Assembly (NCBI GenBank): GCA_002323775.1
Contig: DCPV01000260.1
Coordinates: 1 to 7,556 of the forward strand
Origin: Firmicutes bacterium UBA1535
GTDB taxonomy: Bacteria > Bacillota > Clostridia > Tissierellales > Sedimentibacteraceae
DNA: 7,556 bases
Direction: 5' to 3'
Positions within the stretch are counted from its first letter, which is position 1. Each line of letters starts with the position of its first letter. The notes below the pieces were generated by a model, which was not told the origin of the DNA, searched no databases, and worked only from the letters and a program-made list of their open reading frames with translations. This document shows, piece by piece, positions 1 to 6,176 of the stretch. The position numbers were made by a program, and so were the translations under genes.

Positions 1-177
1 GTCCATGGCGGATGTTCTCCAATAGGAATGAAAAAATTATTTAAGACATTTATAGATGAAACAGCAACACTCAATGAAAAAATAATTGTAAGTGCTGGTC
101 AAGTAGGACTTCAAGTAAAGCTAAGCCCAAAAGATTTAGAAGAATGTATAAATGCAGAATTTGTTGATTTGATATAG
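1..177 (+). CDS. ybaK: YbaK/EbsC-type Cys-tRNA(Pro) deacylase, C-terminal fragment
   Basis: The window opens inside a gene. Reading from base 1 gives 58 codons ending in TAG at 175-177. The peptide has the hallmark GGCSPIGMKK block near its start, then a DET segment, SAGQVGLQ and the ending NAEFVDLI. These match the C-terminal third of the YbaK family. The family hydrolyses Cys mischarged on tRNA(Pro) in trans, a cytosolic translation quality-control step. The usual length is about 155-160 aa, so roughly 100 N-terminal residues lie off the left edge. The fragment is intact, with no stops. It is a housekeeping gene and has no evident link to the peptide cluster to the right; it marks conserved chromosomal backbone. 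Confidence 0.86.
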   Translation, partial: VHGGCSPIGMKKLFKTFIDETATLNEKIIVSAGQVGLQVKLSPKDLEECINAEFVDLI

Positions 178-265
178 AAAAAATAATGTTGTAATAATTG
201 ATATTTTAATCTTAATTAAGTTAAGACATAAATATAGACGAAAAAATAAACCAGTAATATAAAAC

Positions 266-303
266 AAAGCAAGTACAAAAACTAAATGATGCACTTGCTT
301 TTT
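266..303. terminator. Hairpin terminator between convergent ybaK and transporter genes
   Basis: A perfect 9-bp inverted repeat, AAAGCAAGT (266-274) and ACTTGCTTT (293-301), encloses an 18-nt loop. A short T run (299-303) follows on the + strand, and an A-rich flank (261-268) gives T residues on the - strand. It sits between two converging genes, 89 nt after the ybaK stop and 35 nt beyond the transporter stop, so it may end transcription from both sides. The large loop and short T tract make it moderate in strength. Confidence 0.6.
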
Positions 304-337
304 CTATTGTTCAAATTTTTAATATATTTTGTAAAAC

Positions 338-1225
338 TTATTCCGCATTAGATTCCTTATTACTTTTACTCGTAGCTACAAACACAGAGCCTATTATAAG
401 TGCTGCACCGATTCCTTGTATTAAGTTTATCTTTTCATTTAATATAAACATACTTGCTGTAATAGTTATTATTGGCATTAGATTTAAAAAGATACTGCAA
501 ATTACAAGACTAATATGTTTAATGGCGATATTGTAAAAGAGATAGCAAAGGGCAGAGCATATTACACCTAAGAACAGCATATGCAATAATCCGGTCATAT
601 TAAAACCCTCAAAGCTTGGTATATTAAATGGCATAGTTAGCATAAAGAAAAACATTCCGAATAGGTTTTGATAAAAAGTCACCTTTAAGGGATGATACTT
701 GCTTTGCATAGGAATTGACAAATAGCTGAATATAACCCATGCAATCATTGATAACACTATTAATATAACTCCAAGCACCATGTTTTCCGAGCCATTAATA
801 TTAAAGCCTGCGACTAAAATTGCTCCTATAACAGATAAGCATACGCTAAAAACTTTTTGCTTTGTGAAAGGTGATTTTAATACAAAGTAATCAGCTATTA
901 TAGTGAATGCAGGTAAAAGTGCTAAGAAAATTGATGTCAAGGATGCTGACAGCATCTTAATAGCAAGATTTTCAGTTGCAAAATATATAAACACCCCAAA
1001 TAAACCGCATAATACAAGTCTTCCTATGTCTTCTTTATCAATTTTAATATCCTGTTTAGTCAATTTTAGTGTTAAAAGTAAAACAACAGAAGCTATTAAA
1101 AATCTAAAAAACGCCAGAGAAAAAGGCGTAAACCACTGCAAGCAAATCTTAGTGCTTATGAATGAAAATCCCCAAAAAAGGCTTACAGATAATATAAAAA
1201 AATATGATTTCAAAGTACTTTTCAT
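338..1225 (-). CDS. EamA-family (DMT superfamily) membrane transporter
   Basis: This 295-aa protein is almost entirely hydrophobic and fits the ten-helix layout of EamA/DMT exporters (two repeats of five helices), which move metabolites or drugs across the cytoplasmic membrane. Family marks are FWGFSFISTK in the first helix, the following FFRF segment, and the repeat in the second half ending in a helix near GAALIIGSVFVA; the tail is short and polar (TSKSNKESNAE). The open frame extends 50 codons upstream, but I place the start at the ATG at 1225-1223 because AGAGGA (complement of 1231-1236) sits six bases before it and the protein then begins MKSTLKSYFF, directly at the first helix. Length is typical for the family. 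Substrate cannot be told from sequence. It is transcribed away from the cluster and is probably a flanking gene, although an export role is conceivable. Confidence 0.85.
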   Translation of the reverse strand: MKSTLKSYFFILSVSLFWGFSFISTKICLQWFTPFSLAFFRFLIASVVLLLTLKLTKQDIKIDKEDIGRLVLCGLFGVFIYFATENLAIKMLSASLTSIFLALLPAFTIIADYFVLKSPFTKQKVFSVCLSVIGAILVAGFNINGSENMVLGVILIVLSMIAWVIFSYLSIPMQSKYHPLKVTFYQNLFGMFFFMLTMPFNIPSFEGFNMTGLLHMLFLGVICSALCYLFYNIAIKHISLVICSIFLNLMPIITITASMFILNEKINLIQGIGAALIIGSVFVATSKSNKESNAE

Positions 1226-1352
1226 AAAATGTCCTCTCGTATGTGATGTCAATCCCAATTTTAAAGTTTTATAAAACCTGTACAACACTAAAAAAGCAAA
1301 AATTAATAAACTTGAGCTTACTGTTGTATGTCTTAAATAAATTGCACAATTT

Positions 1353-1381
1353 AGTATACACTTTTTACAATACAATTACAA
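1353..1381 (-). promoter_or_regulatory. Candidate sigma-A promoter of the transporter
   Basis: On the - strand, TTGTAA (1381-1376) and TATACT (1358-1353) are separated by exactly 17 bases. They match the -35 and -10 consensus at 4/6 and 5/6 positions. Transcription would begin near 1346 and leave a leader of about 120 nt before the ATG at 1225. This is a pattern match only. Confidence 0.5.
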
Positions 1382-1429
1382 TCTATTTTTAAGTAAATTA
1401 CTAAAGTAAATTCCACAGGAGATAAGTAA

Positions 1430-1471
1430 ATGGAAATTGGTCTGGGAATAGATTTAAATGAATTAGAGTAG
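1430..1471 (+). pseudogene. Possible gene-start remnant (13 codons with good RBS)
   Basis: A good ribosome site, AGGAGA at 1417-1422, is correctly spaced (7 nt) from an ATG at 1430. The frame closes after only 13 codons (MEIGLGIDLNELE then TAG). It could be the surviving start of a gene destroyed by the decay seen to its right, a short leader peptide, or chance. No frame continues usefully after the stop. I do not recognise the peptide. Confidence 0.25.
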
Positions 1472-1641
1472 AATTTAATTTTAGAAATATTTAGAATGAG
1501 ATAAGACCATAATGACCATTGACCTCATATTCTGTTATTCTATTACAAGTTTTCTTTTAGAAAATAAATTATCTGAAGTTTCAGAAAAAATCAAAATTTA
1601 AAAATTATCTTTTACAAAAAACAATTGCGGGTTAGTTATAT

Positions 1642-2016
1642 TTTCCCATTATTGCATACTGATAATAGCGGAGAATTTTCCAATGTATCGGTATTTCAAG
1701 AAGATTTAGATGGAGAAGCTAAATCTTAATTTGTCCTGCAATCCGTATAATTTTATCAAAAATAACATGTTGAAAAAATCATACTTTATTATGTGATATT
1801 GCTCCTAATGGAGAATCTTTTGATGATTTTACGCAGTCTACACTAAATATGATGTTTTTACACATTAGCAGTGTTAAAAGAAAGAACTTAAATGGCAAAG
1901 AGCCTTATGAAGTTTTTTCTTTTACTTATGGAACTAGTGTAAGCAATATTTTAGATATTAAATCTACCAAGTTAATTTGGTGGTTTAATCCTCAAATATT
2001 TGAAATAACTTATTAA
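1642..2016 (+). pseudogene. Decayed IS30-family transposase, C-terminal relic
   Basis: The pieces align in order with the C-terminal catalytic half of clostridial IS30-type transposases, but in three frames. First comes FPII (1642-1653), then TDNSGEF leading into FQEDLDGEAKS and a TAA (frame of 1658). Next is CNPYNFIKNN around 1739-1768, which ends in TGA. Last is a 3' piece with NGESFDDFTQ, HISSVKRKNLNGKEPYEVF and FTYG, closed by TAA at 2014-2016. TDN corresponds to the TDNGSEF motif carrying the second catalytic Asp; the expected Glu region (ENNHE in the family) is degraded to a frame with stops. The gene cannot make a working transposase. N-terminal DNA-binding parts and inverted repeats were not found. 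It shows past mobile-element activity at the left border of the peptide cluster. Confidence 0.75.
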
Positions 2017-2318
2017 AGCTCTTGCTAAAAAATAACTAAAAAATTCCACACACTAAATTCTTAAATAGTATAACTTAGTCTGAAACATCTATGTTTTAAG
2101 CTTGTTTGCTATGTGATTCTTTATCTTTATTCTGTGTTTTTTATCTTTTTTTATTTTATAAATATCATTTTATATAAATTTTCCATATTAAAATTCATTG
2201 ACTTTTCAGTCTTAATTCTACTATTTTTATACCGTGGAATTTACTTTATTGATTTACGCTTGAGTAACAATTACAATAATGTAAAATTTTTCTAATTATA
2301 TATAAAAAAATAAATATT
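2017..2318. other. AT-rich intergenic stretch without a convincing gene
   Basis: About 300 bases of very AT-rich DNA after the transposase relic. A 60-codon open frame (2113-2295, GTG start) has no ribosome site, consists almost only of Phe/Ile/Leu/Tyr, and is what AT-rich DNA produces by chance. One copy of the 9-mer TAAATAGTA, shared with the promoter regions downstream, lies at 2062-2070. Nothing else is supported. Confidence 0.6.
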
Positions 2319-2429
2319 TAAATAGTAAATTTAACATTTCCATAAATAGTATACTACAATATATGATAATTTATTACAATATATTTAGGATATACGATTT
2401 ATATTGAACTGAAGTATATGTATTAATAA

Positions 2430-2446
2430 GTAAAGATTATCTTTAC
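2430..2446. repeat. Perfect 17-bp palindrome, operator candidate
   Basis: GTAAAGAT, one central T, then ATCTTTAC: eight of eight bases pair. It lies 43 bp before the start codon of the E1-like gene and is too short-looped to be an RNA hairpin, so a dimeric repressor or activator site is the more likely reading. The regulator is not encoded in the window. Confidence 0.45.
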
Positions 2447-2448
2447 AA

Positions 2449-2459
2449 CGTATTATACG
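2449..2459. repeat. Perfect 11-bp palindrome beside the operator candidate
   Basis: CGTAT, central T, ATACG. Its centre is 16 bp from the centre of the preceding 17-bp palindrome, and it covers a TATTAT that could serve as a -10 element. It is short enough to arise by chance, but its adjacency to a longer perfect palindrome is notable. Confidence 0.3.
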
Positions 2460-2488
2460 AATTATAATGATTGACGGAGGATTTAGTT

Positions 2489-3526
2489 ATGAATAATATG
2501 AAAAGGTATGCAGTGAACATAACTAATGATATAAGATTTGTTGATTCAAATACTATAGTGATAAAAACACTTAAAGGACGCTTTAAATTAAAGGGAGACA
2601 ATATTTCTATAGCCTTTAGAGATATAATCAATTGTTTTAAAGAACCAACAAACTTTAATGAAGTTATTTCAACGCTAATTAAAAAATATAGTGTGGATTC
2701 TCTCCAGAAAATGCTAGATTTTCTTGTGGATAAAAACATTTTGATTGATAAGTGTTCTTCCGAAATTTTACAAAAGTACGACAAAGACTTTGTAGATAAG
2801 ACACTATACTATACCTTGGGTGGAAAACCTTTGCGGGAAATAATAGATGAATTAGCTCCTATGCATGTTGGAATTATTGGGACGAATCAATTAGTTAACT
2901 GCTTACTTAACGATTTGACAAGCGGAGGTTTGCTATTTAATTTTAATATTGTAATTACAGACAGAACATTAAATCTTAGCAAAATTACCGAAAACAGTAC
3001 TGTAAATATTACAAATTACACAAATCTATCAGACCCACTATATATGAATTCGTTTATTGATAAAAGTGATTTTATTATTGCATCGAGTAATTATAGTGAC
3101 CATTATCTATTCGAACAAGTAAATGAATTATGTATCGAAAAGAATAAAAAGTGGCTTAGAATAATGATAGACGGTGATTATTCAGAAATCGGACCATTAT
3201 TTATTCCTAATAAAACATGTTGCTATTTTTGTTTGCGTACTAGAGAAACTTCTAACATGAGTGAAGATAAATATATATTTGATAATTTATATGAAGATAG
3301 TAAGTTGCATGAAGATTTACGGGAAAAATCAGTAGGATTATATTCAACACATTATATAAGTTCATTATCTTCTGCCATTGCATGTTCTGAAATGATGAAG
3401 TTACTGGCAGATCTAAAATGCAATTTGTTGAACCAAGTCATACGTGTGAATTGCATTGACTTTGAAGTTCAAAAGGATACAATTTTTAGGTACCATATGT
3501 GTCCTGTCTGTTCGGAAAGGTTGTGA
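2489..3526 (+). CDS. E1/ThiF-like TOMM cyclodehydratase partner (SagC-like, leader-binding)
   Basis: This 345-aa cytosolic protein fits the E1-like "C protein" of TOMM systems, which binds the precursor leader and activates the YcaO enzyme encoded next. Residues about 1-95 (KGRFKLKGDNIS, then helices to DKNILID) resemble the winged-helix RiPP recognition element. Residues from about 126 (HVGIIGT) start a degenerate Rossmann-type ThiF fold. A zinc site is visible as paired CxxC motifs, CYFC (245-248, preceded by an extra Cys244) and CPVC (338-341). There is no ThiF-type adenylation motif, as expected for this family, since YcaO carries the ATP chemistry. The open frame reaches back to TTG 2471, but CGGAGGA (2475-2481) lies seven bases before ATG 2489, which fixes the start. 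Only 6 bases separate its stop from the YcaO gene, so translation is probably coupled. Confidence 0.83.
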   Translation: MNNMKRYAVNITNDIRFVDSNTIVIKTLKGRFKLKGDNISIAFRDIINCFKEPTNFNEVISTLIKKYSVDSLQKMLDFLVDKNILIDKCSSEILQKYDKDFVDKTLYYTLGGKPLREIIDELAPMHVGIIGTNQLVNCLLNDLTSGGLLFNFNIVITDRTLNLSKITENSTVNITNYTNLSDPLYMNSFIDKSDFIIASSNYSDHYLFEQVNELCIEKNKKWLRIMIDGDYSEIGPLFIPNKTCCYFCLRTRETSNMSEDKYIFDNLYEDSKLHEDLREKSVGLYSTHYISSLSSAIACSEMMKLLADLKCNLLNQVIRVNCIDFEVQKDTIFRYHMCPVCSERL

Positions 3527-3532
3527 GTCTAC

Positions 3533-4900
3533 ATGAAAAGTAAAAGTATGTTTAATTCCGATATGGAAATCAAGAAAACTTTAGAAGAAATGGAGCGAAT
3601 TTATTCCAATAAATATGGTTTAGCTAATAAAAGCATCGTGCATGATTTGAATCACATAAGCGTACCACTTGTTTCAAATAGATATATGATTGGTAATGTA
3701 ATTCCGTTGTTTTACGCACAAGTTAAGAATGTGCATTTCAGTACGTGGGATGGTGGAGGAGCGGCATTAACCCGTGAAAAAAGCAAAGTAAAAGCCTATG
3801 GTGAATTTATTGAAAGATATTGTGGAAATAATATTAGAAATGATCATGATGCAGATATTATTTATGATTCTTATAACCACCTAAAAACAAAGCAAGAATG
3901 TCTTGATTTCAATGAACTGATACATTTTGAAGATTATTTATATGATGAATTAGAGTTTCCGTACGAACGCTATTTCACACATAGCCCTATTTCATGGGTT
4001 AAGGGAAAGGACTTACTTAATGGAAGGGATATTTGGTTGCCGGCACAAAAAGTATTTTTAGGCATAGAACTTCTTCGGGGAGAACAATCTCATATCTCAT
4101 GGATGTCTACTGGACTCGCTTGTGGTGGGGACTATTATCAAGCCGCTATTAGTGCTTTATATGAAGTGGTAGAGCGTGACTCTTTTATGCTAACATGGCT
4201 GTTGAAGCTTACGGGCGTTCGCATTGTAATAGATAATATTCGTAGTCTTGCTCTTACTAATCTCTATAATCATATATGTAAGCATTTAGTAGGAGAAGAT
4301 CATTTGTTTATTTATGATATAAGTAGAACAGAAGGTATTTATACTGTGTTGACTTTTATTAGGAATGATAATCCGGATTCGTTTGGGCTTATTGTTTCAG
4401 CAGCTTCGCATGTAAACGCAGAGATAGCTCTACTCAAGTCTCTTGAAGAATTATGCCAAACGCAGGCATTTGCCTACGGAAAATTAATAGGGGACGAAAA
4501 AAGGACATGCCAGACTCTAAAAGAGCATGAAGTTACAGATTTACACAAGCACACATTATATTATAGTACTGGACGACGCAGTCATGAAATTGATTTTATT
4601 TCAGCATCAAATTGTCATGTTAAGCTTAGCGACATGAAAGATTTTTTTAAGGGTTCGGATGAGGAAATTATGGGATACTTAGTAGAGTTATTTAGACAGA
4701 AAAATCAACCAATATTTACTGCAGATATTACTCGACATGAAATACGCGAATGTGGTTTTCGTGTTGTGAGAGCAATTATAAGTGGATATAATGATTTGGA
4801 GTATTCACATAAGTTTAGACAACTAAAAAATAGAAGACTAAAAGAGTATCAAAAAAAATATAATGCTCAAATAAATAGCGCTCCTCATCCATTTCCATAA
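3533..4900 (+). CDS. YcaO-family TOMM cyclodehydratase (SagD-like)
   Basis: This 455-aa enzyme is the ATP-dependent cyclodehydratase. It phosphorylates the amide backbone of precursor Cys/Ser/Thr residues and closes azoline rings. Motifs in order are KAYGEFIERYCG (87-98, with Mg/ATP-binding Glu residues), STGLACGG (192-199), ALYEVVERDSF (208-218), SLEELCQTQ (303-311) and the extreme C-terminus PHPFP (451-455). The last is the PxPxP tail characteristic of azoline-forming YcaO proteins and needed for their activity. The length suits a stand-alone D protein paired with a separate C protein. The start is slightly uncertain: ATG 3533 has only weak upstream complementarity (GGAAAGG at 3514-3520, or GTGAG at 3523-3527), and an internal Met6 is possible. 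Close spacing to the preceding stop suggests coupling. The assignment to azoline formation, rather than thioamide or amidine formation, rests on the PxPxP tail and neighbouring genes. Confidence 0.93.
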   Translation: MKSKSMFNSDMEIKKTLEEMERIYSNKYGLANKSIVHDLNHISVPLVSNRYMIGNVIPLFYAQVKNVHFSTWDGGGAALTREKSKVKAYGEFIERYCGNNIRNDHDADIIYDSYNHLKTKQECLDFNELIHFEDYLYDELEFPYERYFTHSPISWVKGKDLLNGRDIWLPAQKVFLGIELLRGEQSHISWMSTGLACGGDYYQAAISALYEVVERDSFMLTWLLKLTGVRIVIDNIRSLALTNLYNHICKHLVGEDHLFIYDISRTEGIYTVLTFIRNDNPDSFGLIVSAASHVNAEIALLKSLEELCQTQAFAYGKLIGDEKRTCQTLKEHEVTDLHKHTLYYSTGRRSHEIDFISASNCHVKLSDMKDFFKGSDEEIMGYLVELFRQKNQPIFTADITRHEIRECGFRVVRAIISGYNDLEYSHKFRQLKNRRLKEYQKKYNAQINSAPHPFP

Positions 4901-4924
4901 ACATATTAGAAAGGATATAATGAT

Positions 4925-5680
4925 ATGAGTAAAATTCCTAAGTGTAGCTTTGCCATGGAGTATCACGAAAATACCAAAGTTTTATCAGAACCTCGACCCT
5001 TTGATTTCCGAACCCAGTGCAAGATATACCCTAGCTCAAAAACTATTAAGTTTGATAAGATTGATTGTTCTGATGAAGAACAGAATAAAAGTGACTTTAT
5101 ACGAACACTATTATCGCGTAAAAGTACAAGGACCTTTGCCAAGGACAGTATTGGACTTCAGGACCTTTCTAAATTATTGACACTAAGCTTTGGTTTGCGT
5201 GGTATTAACCTTTCAGGCATGAGTTTACGTACATATGCTAGTGCAGGTGGACGCTATCCTATAGAGGTATATCCGGTTATCTTACGCTCGGATGATATAG
5301 AACTTGGAATCTACCATTACAATGTTATTGAAAACTCATTGGAGCTTATTAAGACGGGGGATTACAATGATCAAATTCATGAATTTTACAAAAATCAACC
5401 ATTTGTATTGAATGCCCCATGTATAATTTTCTTTTCCATGGTTTTTGAAAGAAGCATGGAAAAATATGGAGAAAGGGGTTATAGATTTATTTTCCTTGAT
5501 GCTGGTCATATGAGCCAAAATTTATATCTGACAGCAGAATATCTGGACTTAGGTGTAGTGGCTCTTGGAGCGGGAATGAATAGCGATGATGAAATCGACA
5601 ATCTAATAGGCCTTGTTCATGAAGTTGAAAATGTTTTTTATGGTTTCGCAGTAGGACCGTCTCATTTTGTCAAAGATTAA
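4925..5680 (+). CDS. SagB-type FMN-dependent azoline dehydrogenase
   Basis: This 251-aa nitroreductase-fold enzyme oxidises thiazolines/oxazolines made by YcaO to aromatic thiazoles/oxazoles. Marks of the SagB family are SRKSTRTF (64-71, FMN phosphate contact), YASAGGRYPIEVYPV (104-118), KYGERGYRFIFLDAGHMSQN (180-199) and GVVALGAG (210-217). The YGERGYRF segment corresponds to the region with the catalytically important Lys/Tyr of TOMM dehydrogenases. The protein is soluble, with no membrane segment, and is near the shorter end of the family. The start ATG 4925 follows AAAGGA (4910-4915) after nine bases. It lies 24 bases after the YcaO stop, so C, D and B proteins form one operon. The frame remains open for 47 codons after its TAA, which is described separately. 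Confidence 0.93.
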   Translation: MSKIPKCSFAMEYHENTKVLSEPRPFDFRTQCKIYPSSKTIKFDKIDCSDEEQNKSDFIRTLLSRKSTRTFAKDSIGLQDLSKLLTLSFGLRGINLSGMSLRTYASAGGRYPIEVYPVILRSDDIELGIYHYNVIENSLELIKTGDYNDQIHEFYKNQPFVLNAPCIIFFSMVFERSMEKYGERGYRFIFLDAGHMSQNLYLTAEYLDLGVVALGAGMNSDDEIDNLIGLVHEVENVFYGFAVGPSHFVKD

Positions 5681-5844
5681 ACCTCTTTATTGAAAGTGGT
5701 AATTGGACCAGTAAGGCTTATACTGACAGAACATTATGATGCCACATTAATTCTTAAGTATCATAAGCTGATTGTTTATTGTTTAATGCAAGAAACAGTT
5801 AGGCTATTTGATAACAATTTTTAGTAGGAAAGGAGGTGAAAAAA
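5681..5844 (+). other. Spacer before the precursor gene, with weak stem and in-frame open extension
   Basis: These 164 bases separate the dehydrogenase gene from the precursor. Two things are visible. The reading frame of the dehydrogenase stays open after its stop until TAG 5822-5824 (47 sense codons, hydrophobic in places, no ribosome site before TTG 5690). There is also an imperfect stem, TTATGAT (5734-5740) against ATCATAA (5760-5766), with no T tract. A TATACT (5719-5724) could be a -10 box but has no well-placed -35. The region ends in the strong ribosome site of the precursor. Confidence 0.4.
5829..5838 (+). promoter_or_regulatory. Strong Shine-Dalgarno site of the precursor gene
   Basis: AAAGGAGGTG is nearly fully complementary to the 16S 3' end and is by far the best ribosome site in the cluster. 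GGAGG ends eight bases before ATG 5845. It decides the start against the in-frame GTG at 5836, which lies inside the site itself. High translation is expected for a RiPP substrate that must be made in excess of its enzymes. Confidence 0.85.
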
Positions 5845-6027
5845 ATGGGACCTATTATTGACCTTATATGGTCTGTCGAAGAAGATAAAATCACTCCGTT
5901 ATCTACTCCTTCTGATGATATAGAAGACGGCGGTGGCGGTGGCGGCGGCGGTTGTGGTGGTTGTGGTGCTTGTATAGCTTGTTGTTGTTCTGTACCTTCC
6001 ATTATTACTAAGTGGTTGTGTAATTAA
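5845..6027 (+). CDS. TOMM precursor peptide (60 aa, polyglycine plus Cys-rich core)
   Basis: This small peptide is the likely substrate of the cluster. Residues 1-28 form an acidic leader (begins MGPIIDLIWS, ends PSDDIED). Residues 29-36 are eight consecutive glycines. The core then runs CGGCGACIACCCSV (37-50), with cysteines at 37, 40, 43, 46, 47 and 48, and a tail PSIITKWLCN (51-60) with Cys59. Seven Cys, two Ser and one Thr after the leader could be cyclised to azoles. The Gly run recalls microcin B17, and the contiguous Cys run recalls streptolysin S; I know of no exact match. Start choice rests on the ribosome site at 5829-5838. No signal peptide is seen. Where the leader is cut is unknown; the Gly run is an obvious candidate. 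Identification rests on position, composition and the adjacent C-D-B enzymes. Confidence 0.9.
   Translation: MGPIIDLIWSVEEDKITPLSTPSDDIEDGGGGGGGGCGGCGACIACCCSVPSIITKWLCN
5929..5952 (+). repeat. GGN trinucleotide tract encoding Gly8
   Basis: Eight tandem glycine codons alternate GGC and GGT (GGCGGT GGCGGT GGC GGC GGC GGT). The tract is strikingly GC-rich within an AT-rich region and is a simple repeat that could change length by slippage in three-base steps without breaking the frame. In the peptide it would act as a flexible spacer between leader and modified core. Confidence 0.85.
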
Positions 6028-6113
6028 ACTTGTTAGATATGTTTATCAGTCAAAAAACAGAGCTGAAGTTTATTAGTACATAACAAAAGTGCCATAAGAT
6101 TTGTAATGGATCA

Positions 6114-6176
6114 GCAAATGGGAGGGAGTCTACATAGATAAATTACAATTTGTCTATTAGATTCTTCTCCATTTGT
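6114..6176 (+). ncRNA. Long RNA hairpin between precursor and downstream genes
   Basis: Bases 6115-6143 and 6148-6175 fold into one extended stem of 27 pairs with a UACA tetraloop (6144-6147), a single bulged C (6133) and one A-C mismatch (6123/6167). Closing parts are CAAATGG (6115-6121) with CCATTTG (6169-6175), and near the loop ATAGATAAAT with ATTTGTCTAT. Five pairs are G-U wobbles that exist only in the + strand RNA, so the structure belongs to the sense transcript. No T run follows, so it is not a standard intrinsic terminator. A 3' stabiliser of the precursor mRNA, a processing site, or a partial terminator are the likely roles; the choice is inference. Confidence 0.6.

Larger units (their letters stand above)
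2319..2468 (+). promoter_or_regulatory. Putative control region of the TOMM operon (repeats and palindromes)
   Basis: The 150 bases before the first biosynthetic gene are crowded with repeats. There are two TAAATAGTA copies (2319-2327 and 2343-2351), the second merging into the palindrome TAGTATACTA (2348-2357). A direct repeat TACAATATAT occurs at 2355-2364 and 2375-2384, exactly 20 bp apart. Two perfect odd-length palindromes lie at 2430-2446 and 2449-2459. The promoter is not clear. Candidates are TTTATA (2398-2403), 17 bp, TATTAA (2421-2426), or TTTACA (2442-2447), 15 bp, TATAAT (2463-2468); the latter would start transcription too close to the ribosome site. A weak core promoter plus repeats would fit regulator-dependent expression, which is inference. 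Confidence 0.4.

Noticed and set aside
903..1274. Open frame of 123 codons on the + strand
   Set aside because: It lies wholly antisense to the transporter gene, has no ribosome site and no recognisable domain; it is a shadow.
2113..2295. 60-codon frame rich in Phe, Ile, Leu and Tyr (GTG start)
   Set aside because: No ribosome site; composition is what AT-rich non-coding DNA gives. Not accepted as a membrane peptide or immunity protein.
2443..2784. 113-codon - strand frame over the E1-like gene
   Set aside because: Antisense shadow of a well-supported gene, with no ribosome site.
4950..5180. 76-codon frame inside the dehydrogenase gene
   Set aside because: Out-of-frame shadow of the SagB-type gene without ribosome site or domain.
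5836..5844. GTG 5836 as start of the precursor
   Set aside because: It lies within the Shine-Dalgarno sequence itself; ATG 5845 has the correct spacing.
5799..6002. 67-codon - strand frame with a polyproline run
   Set aside because: The proline run is only the complement of the glycine codons of the precursor; the + strand frame has an excellent ribosome site and matching enzyme genes.
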